A stretch of 56,415 nucleotides of DNA from Microvirga arsenatis (GCF_009910705.1 NZ_JAAAXJ010000019.1:1-56415), one strand, 5' to 3'. Counted from the first letter of the stretch, positions 28,338 to 39,299 are shown. A program made the numbers and translations. The notes: generated by a model from the sequence alone, not told the origin.

Positions 28338-28570
28338 TCGCGCTTGCCGTGATGATGGCCGTGGCCCCGATGCATGAACAGGTGCATCAGCGGACAGGCC
28401 ATCAAGAGGAGGTAAGGCAGGGCGGCCACGACGTGGCCCGTGTGGCTCACGAAGAGGTAGACGCCGAGCGCGGCTGCCGCGAGCGCGAGGGCCCATCCCA
28501 AGGGGGTGCCGACCAGGCGTGTCCTCCAGGTCTTGGGCGGCGTTGAGGTGACCGTTGGCGTGGTGGTCAT
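28334..28570 (-). CDS. DUF2933 membrane protein
   Basis: A 78-residue protein with two membrane helices and the DUF2933 signature LLLMACPLMHLFMHRGHGHHHG at the C-terminus, rich in Met and His. Such proteins are common beside copper ATPases and multicopper oxidases; the role is unknown, but the CPLMHLFMH motif could bind copper at the membrane. An FNR/FixK-type box lies 57 bp upstream of its ATG. It is translationally coupled to the next membrane gene. Confidence 0.85.
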   Translation of the reverse strand: MTTTPTVTSTPPKTWRTRLVGTPLGWALALAAAALGVYLFVSHTGHVVAALPYLLLMACPLMHLFMHRGHGHHHGKRE

Positions 28571-28626
28571 GTGAGATCTCCCGATCCAGACGATGCTGAC
28601 TTTGAACCTTGAGCGCGAAGGCTGCC

Positions 28627-28640
28627 TTGATTTGGCTCAA
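28627..28640. promoter_or_regulatory. FNR/FixK-type box
   Basis: TTGATTTGGCTCAA matches TTGA-N6-TCAA perfectly in the outer four bases on both sides. It lies 57 bp before the DUF2933 start at 28570 on the minus strand. Confidence 0.55.
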
Positions 28641-28716
28641 GGCCAGGTTCGCGCCCGGCGGTGCCGGCAGTGCCTCGAAATCCGCCTGCCCGGCCCGCCA
28701 TCCATTCCGAAGAGGC

Positions 28717-29721
28717 CTAGCGGGCCGCGATGCCGTTCGGTCCCTTTCCGACCGGATAGGCTTTCCCGACCGAGAGGGTGTCGAGATCGACCGCTGAAAT
28801 GGTGTCCGCGTAAGTGTTGGTGACGTAGGCGGTGTCCCCGTCGGGGTCGATCACGATGCTGTGGGCGCCTTTGCCAACCGTCAGGTTCTTGACCGACCTG
28901 CCGGTCTCCAGGGCGATCACCGACACCCGGTTGTCCGGCTTCGCCGCCGAGCCCTGGTTCGCGACGAGGGCGGTCTTGGCGTCCGGCGTGACGAAGACCT
29001 GCACCGGCCCGCGCCCGACGGAGGCCTTCCGGAGCACCTTGCGGGAGGCGACGTCGACGATGGCGACCTTGTCCTCGCCGTTGAGGGAGACCACGAGGAC
29101 GCGGCCGCTCGGGGCGAACGCGACCTGGACCGGGCGCTCGCCGACGGCGACATGCTCGACCTTCTCCGGGTTGCGTGGGTCCACCAAGGAGACCGTGCCG
29201 CTTTTCATGTTCGCGACAGCCAGCAGGCTACCGTCCGGCGACAGGCGCAGCCCGTGCGGGTAGTTCTGCACGGGGATGCGCGCTGCAACCTTGCGGGCGG
29301 CAAGATCGACCACCACCACCGAGTTGGTTTCGGCATCGCTCAGGTAGGCGAAACGCCCCTGAGCGTCAGGGACCACGTGCGCCGGGTGCCCTCCCACCGT
29401 CACGACGGTCGGGGAGGCCGGCGCGCCATCCGACACGTCCATGAGAACGAGCTGCCCGCCGCCCGCCGCGCCGTGGGCGGCATGGCCACCGGAGCCGCCT
29501 GCCGCCATGCCCGTCGCCAGCAGAAGCCGGCCATCCCGGGTGAGGTCGACGTTGTGCGGCGAGATCGGGATTGCGACCGTGGTGGTCTTGGAGGTCTCGG
29601 TGTCGATGATGGAGACGCTCTGCCCATTCTCGTTGGCGACGAAGATCGTGTCGGCCCGGGCGCCGGCGGCGCCGAGGGAGACCGTGAGGGCGAGTGCAAT
29701 CTGAAAGATGCGTGTGGACAT
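28717..29721 (-). CDS. YVTN-type beta-propeller periplasmic protein
   Basis: A 334-residue exported protein with a signal peptide (residues 1-24) followed by about seven beta-propeller blades of the YVTN type (DTIFVANENGQSVSIIDT, GRFAYLSDAETNSVVVVD, DTAYVTNTYADTISAVD). One loop is Gly/His-rich (GGSGGHAAHGAAGGG) and could touch metal. Such proteins act as scaffolds or binding proteins; no catalytic motif is seen. The ATG at 29721 follows AAGGA; a 43-codon extension upstream has no signal peptide and is rejected. It lies between a small His/Cys gene and DUF2933 in the minus-strand array. Confidence 0.88.
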   Translation of the reverse strand: MSTRIFQIALALTVSLGAAGARADTIFVANENGQSVSIIDTETSKTTTVAIPISPHNVDLTRDGRLLLATGMAAGGSGGHAAHGAAGGGQLVLMDVSDGAPASPTVVTVGGHPAHVVPDAQGRFAYLSDAETNSVVVVDLAARKVAARIPVQNYPHGLRLSPDGSLLAVANMKSGTVSLVDPRNPEKVEHVAVGERPVQVAFAPSGRVLVVSLNGEDKVAIVDVASRKVLRKASVGRGPVQVFVTPDAKTALVANQGSAAKPDNRVSVIALETGRSVKNLTVGKGAHSIVIDPDGDTAYVTNTYADTISAVDLDTLSVGKAYPVGKGPNGIAAR

Positions 29722-29815
29722 CGGGTTGTCCTTCTGGAGTTCGGTCGAAGCGGCCCTTGGTCTCTGCTGCGGGATACTCCGCAGGGAGCGCCCGGAAACC
29801 AAGGATTCAGGAGTG

Positions 29816-30232
29816 TCACGCGATTGGCTTGGGCGGTCTGAGTTGTGCATCCGGATCCAGCCCGGACAGCATCAGGTCATCCCTGTGCCGGATGCAGAGC
29901 GTTCCGGCGTCCCGCTGGAGAAGGCTGCTGGCATGGCAGGCCAATGGCGCCGGACCGCAGCCCGAAGAGCCGACTGGGCAGACCGCATTGCAAGGCAGGC
30001 CACCCAGCATGTGGGCCGCATCAGCCCCCTCCGACCGTGCGCTGTCATGGTGACGATCAGCGGCCGGGCCGGCGGCGTCGTGACCCAGAGAGCCTGACGA
30101 CAGATGCGCAGCGTGCGCCGGCAACGAGGGATCCGGGGCGGCAGCCTGGCCGGCGGCCAGAACAATCGTGTTGGCTGCCAGCAGGAGCATGGCCACCAGC
30201 ACAAGCCAGGATTGGTTCCGAATCCAGTTCAT
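29816..30232 (-). CDS. Small His/Cys exported protein with RPPK tail (third relative)
   Basis: A 138-residue protein with an N-terminal anchor or signal (SWLVLVAMLLLAANTIVLAAG), a His-rich middle (HAAHLSSGSLGHD, DRHHDS), cysteine motifs PCNAVCP and GCGP, and a tail LRPPKPIA. It is more divergent than the other members but keeps the order anchor, His-rich part, Cys motif, RPP[KR] tail. The ATG start lacks a strong ribosome-binding site. An FNR/FixK-type box lies 35 bp upstream. It sits about 100 bp after the second copper ATPase. Confidence 0.65.
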   Translation of the reverse strand: MNWIRNQSWLVLVAMLLLAANTIVLAAGQAAAPDPSLPAHAAHLSSGSLGHDAAGPAADRHHDSARSEGADAAHMLGGLPCNAVCPVGSSGCGPAPLACHASSLLQRDAGTLCIRHRDDLMLSGLDPDAQLRPPKPIA

Positions 30233-30266
30233 GCCGGAAATACTAGCAGGCCAGGCGCCGGGAACA

Positions 30267-30280
30267 TTGCGCCAAGTCAA
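30267..30280 (-). promoter_or_regulatory. FNR/FixK-type box
   Basis: Reads TTGACTTGGCGCAA on the minus strand, 35 bp before the start of the small His/Cys gene at 30232. It lies in the gap after the copper ATPase. Confidence 0.55.
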
Positions 30281-30330
30281 ACTGCGGGAAGGCCCGGGCG
30301 GATCCTGAGCAGACCCGCCCGGCCGGGCCA

Positions 30331-32733
<2,403 letters not shown>

Positions 32734-32769
32734 GGCGGTTCTCCGCTGGTGCCTCTATGCGATACGGGA

Positions 32770-32800
32770 AGCCTAAGGTTTCCCACGATGGGAAGGTCAA
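32770..32800 (-). promoter_or_regulatory. CueR-type promoter for the second copper ATPase
   Basis: On the minus strand TTGACC, a 19-bp spacer holding CTTCCCATCGTGGGAAA, then TAGGCT. The TGA stop codon of the upstream DUF3141 gene lies inside this -35 hexamer, so the promoter overlaps the end of that gene. Confidence 0.78.
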
Positions 32801-34629
32801 GCGTTCTGGTCAGAGTGCCTACGGGCCGGCGGCGGGGAGGAGAGCCCTCCGCCGAAGGCGGTCGCGAACAGGCGCTCCGCCCAAGCGTCCCGGATCCTTC
32901 GACCGGCCTCAATCATGCGGGTGACGTCGTAAAACCAGGCCGCCTCGGCCGCCTTAAACGGGTTCTCCGACGGGAGCGCCGTGTGATCCTGCTCCATTGC
33001 CGCCAGCATGCGGACGCCTCGCATCCAGGGGCTGAAGTCCTCGGAAAACATCGTGCGGCTCACGCGCATGGGATGCAACACCTCGGCCATGGCCGCGGAC
33101 CAGGGCGTTACAGCGGCCTGGATCCAGGAGCTCCAGAGCATCCGGTAGGCTGCCTCGTTCGCCTCCGATATCTCACGGACGTGCTCGAACGAACGGCGCG
33201 GATATCCAAAGTCGAGATCTTCGACGCGCCGCTCCTCGAAGGTAACCTCGCGGGTGCCCTGTTGTTCGGCATTGGTCGCGGGCAATCCGATCCGCATCTC
33301 GTAAAGACCTGGCTCCAACTCCCCGACCCGGGAGAGGTTCTCAAGGATCGCGCGGTGCTCCAGGTTGGCCACTTTGGCAGAGACGAAGATCCCGAGATGC
33401 CCGATGTGCGGGTTGGTCAGGTAGACGATCCTCTGCCCTGCCTGCTTCAGGTCCTCGGTGCTGGCATACACGGCGGGGATCCAGCCGAGCGCCTGATGCG
33501 GCGGGGTGATGTTGTCGCCGTAGGAAGCGAAGATCACCAGCGGATTCCCGATCTGCCGCAGGTCGACATGGCACCCGTCGCAGACCTGCACGAGGCCTTC
33601 CTCCAGCCGGTTGCCGACGAAGAGGTTCTCGACGATGGCGACGATCTCCTCCCGGCTCAGGAAGTAGAAGCCGTTCCACCAGCGCTCGAACTCCAGGAAC
33701 CGCTCGCGTTCCGTCTCGATGTTAGCGAACAGGTTGGCGTACTTCTCCCAGACTGCCTCTGGCTTAAGGTTCTCGAAATTCTGGACGAGCCAGGCGCCGT
33801 CGAAGCGCCCCTGGCCGAGGTCACCCAGCAGATGGGCGAGCCAAGCGCCGCCGACGAAGCCACCGGCGATCCGCATCGGGTTGATGCCCGCTTCCCCTGC
33901 CCAGTACGACAACGGCGAACCGTTCAGGACCGCTGGACCGACCAAGCCGGCGCAGTCGGCGGCCAAGATCGTGATCGCCCATCCGGCCTGGCAGTTGCCG
34001 TACAGGATGGGCGCTCGGCCCGGATGACGGTTGGCGACCTCCTCCACGAAGCGTCGGAGCGTGTGCAGGACATCGAGCAGGGTCTGGCCCAGGACCGGCT
34101 CAGGCGCGAATGCCACGAAGTACACCGGGTGCCCAGCGCGGAGCGCCAAACCAACCTCGGAGTCGCGCTTGAAGCCACCGATCCCGGGACCATGCCCGGC
34201 ACGCGGGTCGAAGACGACGACTGGGGGTTTCGTCGAGTCGACGCAGTCCGCGAGGCAATCCCCGCCCACCCGGGTGATACGCAGGAGTGAATAGTTTGTT
34301 GGAGGTTTGAAGTGGCCAGCATCGAGTATGATCTCGTAGTCGAAATCAAGAAGAGGGGGCTTGCCGGCACGGTCGTGGGCCAGCATGTTGTCGGCCCGCT
34401 GCCGGAGCGTGTCCAGGAACAGGATTGACCGCTCACCGACGTCTTTCATGTACATCCAGAAATCGCGCTGTGCCATTTGCACGCCGACCGGCTGAAGGTT
34501 CAGTGTGGGTTCCTGCCAGTGGCCCGCTTGTTGCGTCAAGAACGGAAGGTCGCGCGACCCGACTGTCGGTTTGTCAACGGCCTGGAGCGGGAGCTCAGCA
34601 GACGTCAATTCAAGTTCGTTCAGTGCCAT
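32797..34629 (-). CDS. DUF3141 alpha/beta-hydrolase-like protein
   Basis: A 610-residue soluble protein of the DUF3141 family, distantly like PHA synthase subunits. The nucleophile elbow reads YGNCQAG (Cys213), a lipase-like box with Cys in place of Ser, as in PHA synthases. Further on are FASYGDNITPP and NPHIGHLGIF, which fit the catalytic Asp and His positions. The ATG at 34629 follows GAGGG; a 15-codon upstream extension is rejected. An FNR/FixK-type box lies 57 bp upstream, suggesting oxygen-dependent control. Its substrate is unknown. Family members are often longer at the C-terminus; this one ends in a short Ser/Pro/Arg tail. Confidence 0.85.
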   Translation of the reverse strand: MALNELELTSAELPLQAVDKPTVGSRDLPFLTQQAGHWQEPTLNLQPVGVQMAQRDFWMYMKDVGERSILFLDTLRQRADNMLAHDRAGKPPLLDFDYEIILDAGHFKPPTNYSLLRITRVGGDCLADCVDSTKPPVVVFDPRAGHGPGIGGFKRDSEVGLALRAGHPVYFVAFAPEPVLGQTLLDVLHTLRRFVEEVANRHPGRAPILYGNCQAGWAITILAADCAGLVGPAVLNGSPLSYWAGEAGINPMRIAGGFVGGAWLAHLLGDLGQGRFDGAWLVQNFENLKPEAVWEKYANLFANIETERERFLEFERWWNGFYFLSREEIVAIVENLFVGNRLEEGLVQVCDGCHVDLRQIGNPLVIFASYGDNITPPHQALGWIPAVYASTEDLKQAGQRIVYLTNPHIGHLGIFVSAKVANLEHRAILENLSRVGELEPGLYEMRIGLPATNAEQQGTREVTFEERRVEDLDFGYPRRSFEHVREISEANEAAYRMLWSSWIQAAVTPWSAAMAEVLHPMRVSRTMFSEDFSPWMRGVRMLAAMEQDHTALPSENPFKAAEAAWFYDVTRMIEAGRRIRDAWAERLFATAFGGGLSSPPPARRHSDQNA

Positions 34630-34685
34630 AGCCCTCACTCTTCGTGTTCGGGGTCGCAGTAGAACAGGTTGCATGCTGGGAGGCC

Positions 34686-34699
34686 TTGATCTGGCGCAA
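34686..34699. promoter_or_regulatory. FNR/FixK-type box
   Basis: TTGATCTGGCGCAA on the plus strand, a full TTGA-N6-GCAA match. It lies 57 bp before the DUF3141 start at 34629 and between that gene and the secreted Cys protein upstream. Confidence 0.6.
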
Positions 34700-34764
34700 G
34701 TGGAAACGACTTCGCAAGAACATTTTGAGCCGCATCCAACCGATCCGAACAGGGCTTTTCACCT

Positions 34765-35055
34765 TTAGGAGGCTCCTGGCGGAGCGAAGAAGCAAATGAT
34801 GCGCCTGTCGGGGAGCTCACAGAGATGGAACAGGCTGTCGGGCGAGAGCCTCGCCGTACCTCTTGCCACGGTCCGGCCGTCCCACAGCTGCCATCCTCCA
34901 GGTGTTTCAAGAACTGTCTCACCCTTGGCTTCTTCCAGATGCCTGCAGTCCCTCTGGCTGCAGCAGGCGACCGGGTACCAGTCGTGTGCCATGGCCCCGG
35001 AGAGGCCTAAGGTGATCACTGACGAAACAAGCCTGAGGATTGCACGATGTGACAT
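34765..35055 (-). CDS. Small secreted Cys-rich protein, unknown
   Basis: A 96-residue exported protein with a signal peptide ending GAMA, then HDWYPVACCSQRDCRHLE near the mature N-terminus and two further Cys at the C-terminus (HLCELPDRRIICFF). The HDWYP..CC...DC block recurs in hypothetical proteins of Rhizobiales that I recognise by pattern but not by function. Five or six Cys in the mature part suggest disulfides. It lies between cytochrome c and DUF3141 genes, same strand. Confidence 0.75.
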   Translation of the reverse strand: MSHRAILRLVSSVITLGLSGAMAHDWYPVACCSQRDCRHLEEAKGETVLETPGGWQLWDGRTVARGTARLSPDSLFHLCELPDRRIICFFAPPGAS

Positions 35056-35165
35056 GAGGGCTTCCCGGTGATTGGCTGACGCACTTGAACCGGGGCCCAG
35101 ATCGGGCCTACTCCTCGCCCGATCTGGTCTGTAGCTTTGCCGTTCGATATGAAAGTCGATTGAGG

Positions 35166-35555
35166 CTACTGAGTGACCTTTTTTCCACTCGCATCGAACT
35201 GCTTGAGATAGGCGATCAAATCATTAACCCTCTGCTCGTCCTTCAGGCCTGCATAGATCATTTTGGTGCCTGGTACCTTGGCGCGAGGATCTTTGATGTA
35301 ATCCCGGAAAGTGGCTTCATCCCAGGTCAGGCCTGAATTCTTGTTAGCAGGAGAGTAGTTGTAGCCCTCGACAGAACCCGAATGACGCCCGATAAGCCCG
35401 TTCAGCATGGGCCCTACGGCGTTTTTTGCACTTTCTCCGATCTGGTGGCAGGCTCTGCATTGCGCAAACACCTTCTCGCCGGCGGCAGCATCCTGAGCCT
35501 GGGCATGGCTGAGCCCGACGAGCAGCAGGGCAACGGACATAGCAATAGAGCGCAT
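35166..35555 (-). CDS. Periplasmic cytochrome c (c2-like)
   Basis: A 129-residue monohaem cytochrome c with a signal peptide (residues 1-21), haem motif CRACH at 33-37 and the axial Met99 in GTKMIYAG, both at c2-class positions, plus the WDEATFRDYIKDPR helix. It would carry electrons in the periplasm. AAGGAGA precedes the ATG at 35555. It lies between a VTT-type membrane protein and a secreted Cys protein. Its presence in a copper island may serve the multicopper oxidase or respiration; that is inference. Confidence 0.92.
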   Translation of the reverse strand: MRSIAMSVALLLVGLSHAQAQDAAAGEKVFAQCRACHQIGESAKNAVGPMLNGLIGRHSGSVEGYNYSPANKNSGLTWDEATFRDYIKDPRAKVPGTKMIYAGLKDEQRVNDLIAYLKQFDASGKKVTQ

Positions 35556-35756
35556 GAACTTCTCCTTCGTTGAAGAGGCGTGGCCAAATTTTGCTCTTGG
35601 CCGCCGCACGCCGGAGGCCGCCGAGAGCAAGTCGGACAACAGGGCGTTCGGGTCTCAATCACTGCCCACAGTCGCCTGGTGCCGATCAGTTCGCGTTTGT
35701 TGTGCGGTTTTGTTCCCGTTTCACCGTCTCTGCTTGCTCGCGTGGAATGCACCATC

Positions 35757-36194
35757 TCAGAACCAGCCGAACGTCATGGCTGCCACAGCGAAATATCGGG
35801 CTGTCTTGGCGACAGCCACGATGGCGACGAAGATCAGGAACGGCTCGCGCAACACGCCGGCCACAATTGTGAGGGGATCACCGACAAAGGGGAGCCAGCT
35901 CAGGAGCAGGGACCAGCGTCCATAGCGATGGTACCACCCTTCGGCCCGCGCAATCGTCTCGCGCTTGAGCGGGAACCACGGGCGACTCTCAAATTGGGAC
36001 AACAGGCGTCCCAAGAGCCAGTTCACGGCCGAACCAAGGGTGTTCCCGACACTGGCCACCAGGATAAGAAGCCACCACTGGTAATGCTCCGTGATAAGGA
36101 GCCCGAACAAAACGACTTCGGATTGGAACGGCAGAACCGTCGCCGACAGGAACGCTGCGAGCAGAAGACCGCCATATTCCAAGACGTGGTTCAA
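35757..36194 (-). CDS. VTT-domain (YqaA/DedA-type) membrane protein
   Basis: A 145-residue membrane protein of the VTT/DedA superfamily, YqaA-like. It has the glycine/arginine-containing motif region (VGNTLGSAVNWLLGR and SWLPFVGDPLTIVAGVLR) and four to five hydrophobic segments. Members are linked to lipid scrambling and membrane homeostasis. The TTG start overlaps the TGA of the adenylate cyclase gene (TTGA), so translation is coupled. Length is normal for YqaA. Confidence 0.88.
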   Translation of the reverse strand: MNHVLEYGGLLLAAFLSATVLPFQSEVVLFGLLITEHYQWWLLILVASVGNTLGSAVNWLLGRLLSQFESRPWFPLKRETIARAEGWYHRYGRWSLLLSWLPFVGDPLTIVAGVLREPFLIFVAIVAVAKTARYFAVAAMTFGWF

Positions 36195-37540
36195 CCCGAT
36201 GTGCCCCGATGAACCCCAGCACCTGGGTGCATGAAGCGCACTGAGAGAATATCGGGTAATTGTTCGTCTCCTGGACGTCTTTCCACCGGTCGAGCGTCAA
36301 TCCTGGCCTGAGCGGACGGTGGCAGAAGGCGCAAGAACCGTTTGGACACGACCACACCGAGGTTGGCTTCTTTGGACCGCCGTTCCATGCGTGGCAGCGC
36401 GTTCATTGCCGGCCCCAGCACTGTGAACTCAGCGCGCCTGCCGTCATCGAAAACACCAGCAAGAACGGAGCCGCAGTGCAGCGTCGCGATGACGTGAACG
36501 CCGGCTGGAGCATGCGCGTGGCTCTTCCATGTGTCCAACGGGCGCAGGATCTCGCATGCTGCCTCAAACGCATGAGCAGCTTGCTGTTCGGGTGTTCCAT
36601 GGAGGAAGACGGCAAGCACGCCATCGCCGAGATACTTGTCGACAATGCCGTTATGGCGAGAAACGGCTCCATGGACGAAACGTCTGAAGGCCATGAGATC
36701 GCTGATGACCTCCTGGCTTGGTCGACTTTGGGTCAACGCGGAGAAACCACGGATATCAACCAGCAGGAGACAGGCATGACGCTCCGCGATTTCCGCCGCC
36801 TCATCGCCTGTGACCACTTCGGTCGCCACGCCTTCAGGCAGGAAACGTGACAGGAGCATTTGGTCCCATTGAGCCCGCAGAATGGTGGACCAGGCCATCC
36901 GCATTCGGCGCACGGCATAAAAAACAAACCCAGCCGCTGCTGCAAACGAGATGAATGCAAGTGCCTGCCGCGCGGCTAACGCGCTTGGGCTTCTTGGGGC
37001 TGGCAGGGCCTCAGGTCCGACGAGCAGCGTGAACGATGCGATCCATCCAAGGAGTACAATGCCAGCGAATGCGGCCACAAGGTCACGCCGCAACCGCAAG
37101 CCTGTTTGGATGAGAAGCAGGAAGGCGGGGAACAGACTGACAGCGTCGGTCGCAAGAAGCATGTCATGCGCATCGCGGGGCAGATGATCAGCGATCACGT
37201 AGACCGCCAGTCCTGCATCCGTCACCGTGGCAACCCACGGCAACCACGCCCAACTGGCGGTGAGACGTGACGATAGCGCCAGTGCGATTGTCGTCAGCCA
37301 GTAGATTGCCAGGACGATCCAATGACCTTCCCGGTGGCCATGGCCATACTCCAGCAACGCCGCCGCGCCGAGGATCGCCAGAACCAGAAACCGCGGCACG
37401 AGTGCCTGCCGGTCGAAGTCATTCTCCAAATACTCCGGCAGGTCGTCGGATCGCCGTTGATCCTTGCTCGCTTGGCTGGCTCCAGTCGCCAACCAAGCCT
37501 CCGGTACGTACGGGCCGACGAGGCGGGACAGGTTCAGCAT
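36191..37540 (-). CDS. Membrane class III adenylate/guanylate cyclase
   Basis: A 449-residue protein. Residues 50-230 hold about six hydrophobic segments; residues about 260-430 are a class III cyclase domain with LLLVDIRGFSALTQ and DKYLGDGVLAVF, where the two aspartates bind metal. It would make cAMP or cGMP. The ATG overlaps the end of the PCu(A)C-like gene and its stop overlaps the VTT gene, so three genes are coupled. A cyclase in a copper array points to a second-messenger link, perhaps through a CRP/FNR-class regulator; that link is inferred. Confidence 0.88.
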   Translation of the reverse strand: MLNLSRLVGPYVPEAWLATGASQASKDQRRSDDLPEYLENDFDRQALVPRFLVLAILGAAALLEYGHGHREGHWIVLAIYWLTTIALALSSRLTASWAWLPWVATVTDAGLAVYVIADHLPRDAHDMLLATDAVSLFPAFLLLIQTGLRLRRDLVAAFAGIVLLGWIASFTLLVGPEALPAPRSPSALAARQALAFISFAAAAGFVFYAVRRMRMAWSTILRAQWDQMLLSRFLPEGVATEVVTGDEAAEIAERHACLLLVDIRGFSALTQSRPSQEVISDLMAFRRFVHGAVSRHNGIVDKYLGDGVLAVFLHGTPEQQAAHAFEAACEILRPLDTWKSHAHAPAGVHVIATLHCGSVLAGVFDDGRRAEFTVLGPAMNALPRMERRSKEANLGVVVSKRFLRLLPPSAQARIDARPVERRPGDEQLPDILSVRFMHPGAGVHRGTSG

Positions 37541-38082
37541 CCAACGCGGCGGTCTGAAGTCGTTGCAGGAGTTTCGGCTGCCCCCACAATGCTCGGAGTG
37601 TTAGCTTTGGCAGTCGAGCCTGTGGCCACCGGCCCAACGTGGAGCGACAGCGGGCTCTCAAAGGTGTCGAGAACGAGCCGCGCGTTGATGGTGGAATCCG
37701 GCTCAAGATCCTGGGTCAGTGGGCCGACCTCGATCCAGATCCTTCTGCCATCCAATTGCTCAGTTGCGCCGGCCCTGACCGGCAACGATCCGATGTCACC
37801 GCTTTGGGCTTGTCCAAAGGATCCCATGATCCGCGCCGGCTCGCCACCTGGCATTTGCAGTCCGGTGATGAGGATGCGGTCGGTCCCTGCGTTTTCAATC
37901 GAGAAGGTGATGATGGTTGTTTCACCGGCGCGGGCCGGAGTGGCCGCGATATTGGAAAGCGCAACCTCGCCGAGAACGGCGCCCTCGTCATCAGCAACCG
38001 CGGAGCAAGGCAGGAAAATGGAAACGGTTGAGACTGCAGCGGCGGCGGCAGCTCCAACAACAAAATTACGCAATGTAAGCAC
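37534..38082 (-). CDS. PCu(A)C-like periplasmic copper chaperone, ligands degenerate
   Basis: A 182-residue exported protein. A GTG start with AGGAT upstream gives a signal segment (NFVVGAAAAAAVSTVSIFLPCSAVA) and then a beta-sandwich reading TIITFSIENAGTDRILITGLQMPGGEPARIM, similar to PCu(A)C proteins that deliver copper to cytochrome oxidase. The usual His and Met ligands (H-x10-M-x21-H-x-M) are not all present: Met residues near the expected loop remain, but the histidines are missing. So copper binding may be altered or lost. The gene is cotranscribed with the cyclase. Confidence 0.6.
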   Translation of the reverse strand: MLTLRNFVVGAAAAAAVSTVSIFLPCSAVADDEGAVLGEVALSNIAATPARAGETTIITFSIENAGTDRILITGLQMPGGEPARIMGSFGQAQSGDIGSLPVRAGATEQLDGRRIWIEVGPLTQDLEPDSTINARLVLDTFESPLSLHVGPVATGSTAKANTPSIVGAAETPATTSDRRVGC

Positions 38083-38186
38083 TGAAAATATCCTGATTCT
38101 ACTGTTGGTTGTCGCCGGCCACTGCGGTGGTTCCATTAACGCAGCGGCCGGCGACCCGCCTGATATGAGCAGGCGGAACAAGGTGG

Positions 38187-38894
38187 CTAGCGACCTTTCC
38201 GGATGCTGATCACGGAGATCTGACCATTGACGCGGTCAGCCTGAAACTGAACCTTGTCGCCGGCCTTCACGCCCTTCAGGAGTGCGGGATCCTGGACGCG
38301 AAACACCATCGTCATCGCATCCATGTTGAGATTCGGGATCGCACCGTGATCAAGCGTGATCTTGTTCTGGGCCGTGTCGACCTTCTCGACCGTTCCGGAA
38401 ACCATCGGGGCTTGGCTTGCGGCTGGCGCGGGTTGCGCCGGTGCGGCTGCGGGTGCCGGTGCAGTTGGAGCCGGAGTGGCCTGCGCTGTTTGGGCCCCGC
38501 GCTGATCCAGTGGTCCGGATCCATGAGGCGGCTGGTCCAGGCGGGCGCGATAATCCGCCTGCCGATTGCGGACCTGCCATTCCTTCAGTTCGGAAATCTG
38601 CTTTTGCTCCTCATCAAGGATCTTCTGTGCGACCCGGCGGAGCTGCTCGTCCGCGCCGTGCTCTAGCTGGGTTCGGGCGAGGAAGATCAGGTCTTCATGG
38701 TGGGCAATGAGAATCGCGGCGAAATCCTTATCGGGATCGCCGGTGAGCTTCATGTCCTTGAACCGGTCGTTCATGACCTCACGGACGCGTTCATAGGCGG
38801 CCGGTGCCCCTTTGGCAGGCTGGGCCTGCGCAGAAAGGATTGGGCCGACAAAAACCAATGCAGTGGCCGTGAGGGTGGCGATCATGCGTTTCAT
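38187..38894 (-). CDS. DUF305-like helical domain fused to CusF domain
   Basis: A 235-residue exported fusion: signal peptide (1-24), a helical domain like DUF305/DUF4142 (AAILIAHHEDLIFLARTQLEHG ... DEEQKQISELKEWQ, about 45-110), an Ala/Pro linker (about 130-165), and a C-terminal CusF domain (GTVEKVDTAQNKITLDHGAIPNLNMDAMTMVF). The CusF part keeps the His, Trp-position and Met pattern around NMDAMTM. The CusF part is almost the same as the stand-alone CusF encoded next door, so it arose by local duplication and fusion. It would carry periplasmic Cu(I)/Ag(I). AGGAGA precedes the ATG. Confidence 0.88.
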   Translation of the reverse strand: MKRMIATLTATALVFVGPILSAQAQPAKGAPAAYERVREVMNDRFKDMKLTGDPDKDFAAILIAHHEDLIFLARTQLEHGADEQLRRVAQKILDEEQKQISELKEWQVRNRQADYRARLDQPPHGSGPLDQRGAQTAQATPAPTAPAPAAAPAQPAPAASQAPMVSGTVEKVDTAQNKITLDHGAIPNLNMDAMTMVFRVQDPALLKGVKAGDKVQFQADRVNGQISVISIRKGR

Positions 38895-38968
38895 CGCAGT
38901 TCTCCTAAAGCGGGTGAGCCGCCCCGCATCGATGGGTCTCGGGCACCGATTGCGGGGCGGCTGGGGCC

Positions 38969-39259
38969 TTATTTGCCCTTCTTAATCGAGGTGACGGAGA
39001 TCTGGCCGTTCACGCGGTCGGCGGTGAACTGGACCTTATCTCCAGCCTTCACATCCTTGAGCAGGGCCGGGTCTTGGGCCCGGAACACCATTGTCATGGC
39101 ATCCATGTTGAGGTTCGGGATGGCGCCATGGTCGATGGTGATCTTGCCCTGCGCGGTGTCCACCTTCTCGACGGTGCCGGAGACCGTCGGCAGGCTCTGG
39201 GCGAGGGCAGCGCCCGTCAGGGCGAGAGTGGCAATGAGGCTGATAGTGATACGCTTCAT
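38969..39259 (-). CDS. cusF: CusF-type periplasmic copper/silver chaperone
   Basis: A 96-residue exported protein, signal peptide 1-20, with a single CusF OB-fold: GTVEKVDTAQGKITIDHGAIPNL, then NMDAMTMVF, KAGDKVQF. The His in DHG and the two Met in MDAMTM are the known Cu(I)/Ag(I) ligands; the usual tryptophan of the site (WPxMTM) is replaced by NMDAMTM. It would hand metal to the RND pump. TAGGAG precedes the ATG. It is between the fusion protein and the cupredoxin gene. Confidence 0.92.
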   Translation of the reverse strand: MKRITISLIATLALTGAALAQSLPTVSGTVEKVDTAQGKITIDHGAIPNLNMDAMTMVFRAQDPALLKDVKAGDKVQFTADRVNGQISVTSIKKGK

Positions 39260-39299
39260 GTCGAACTCCTATGGAGGGTTGTGGTGGGAGATGGCGCCG

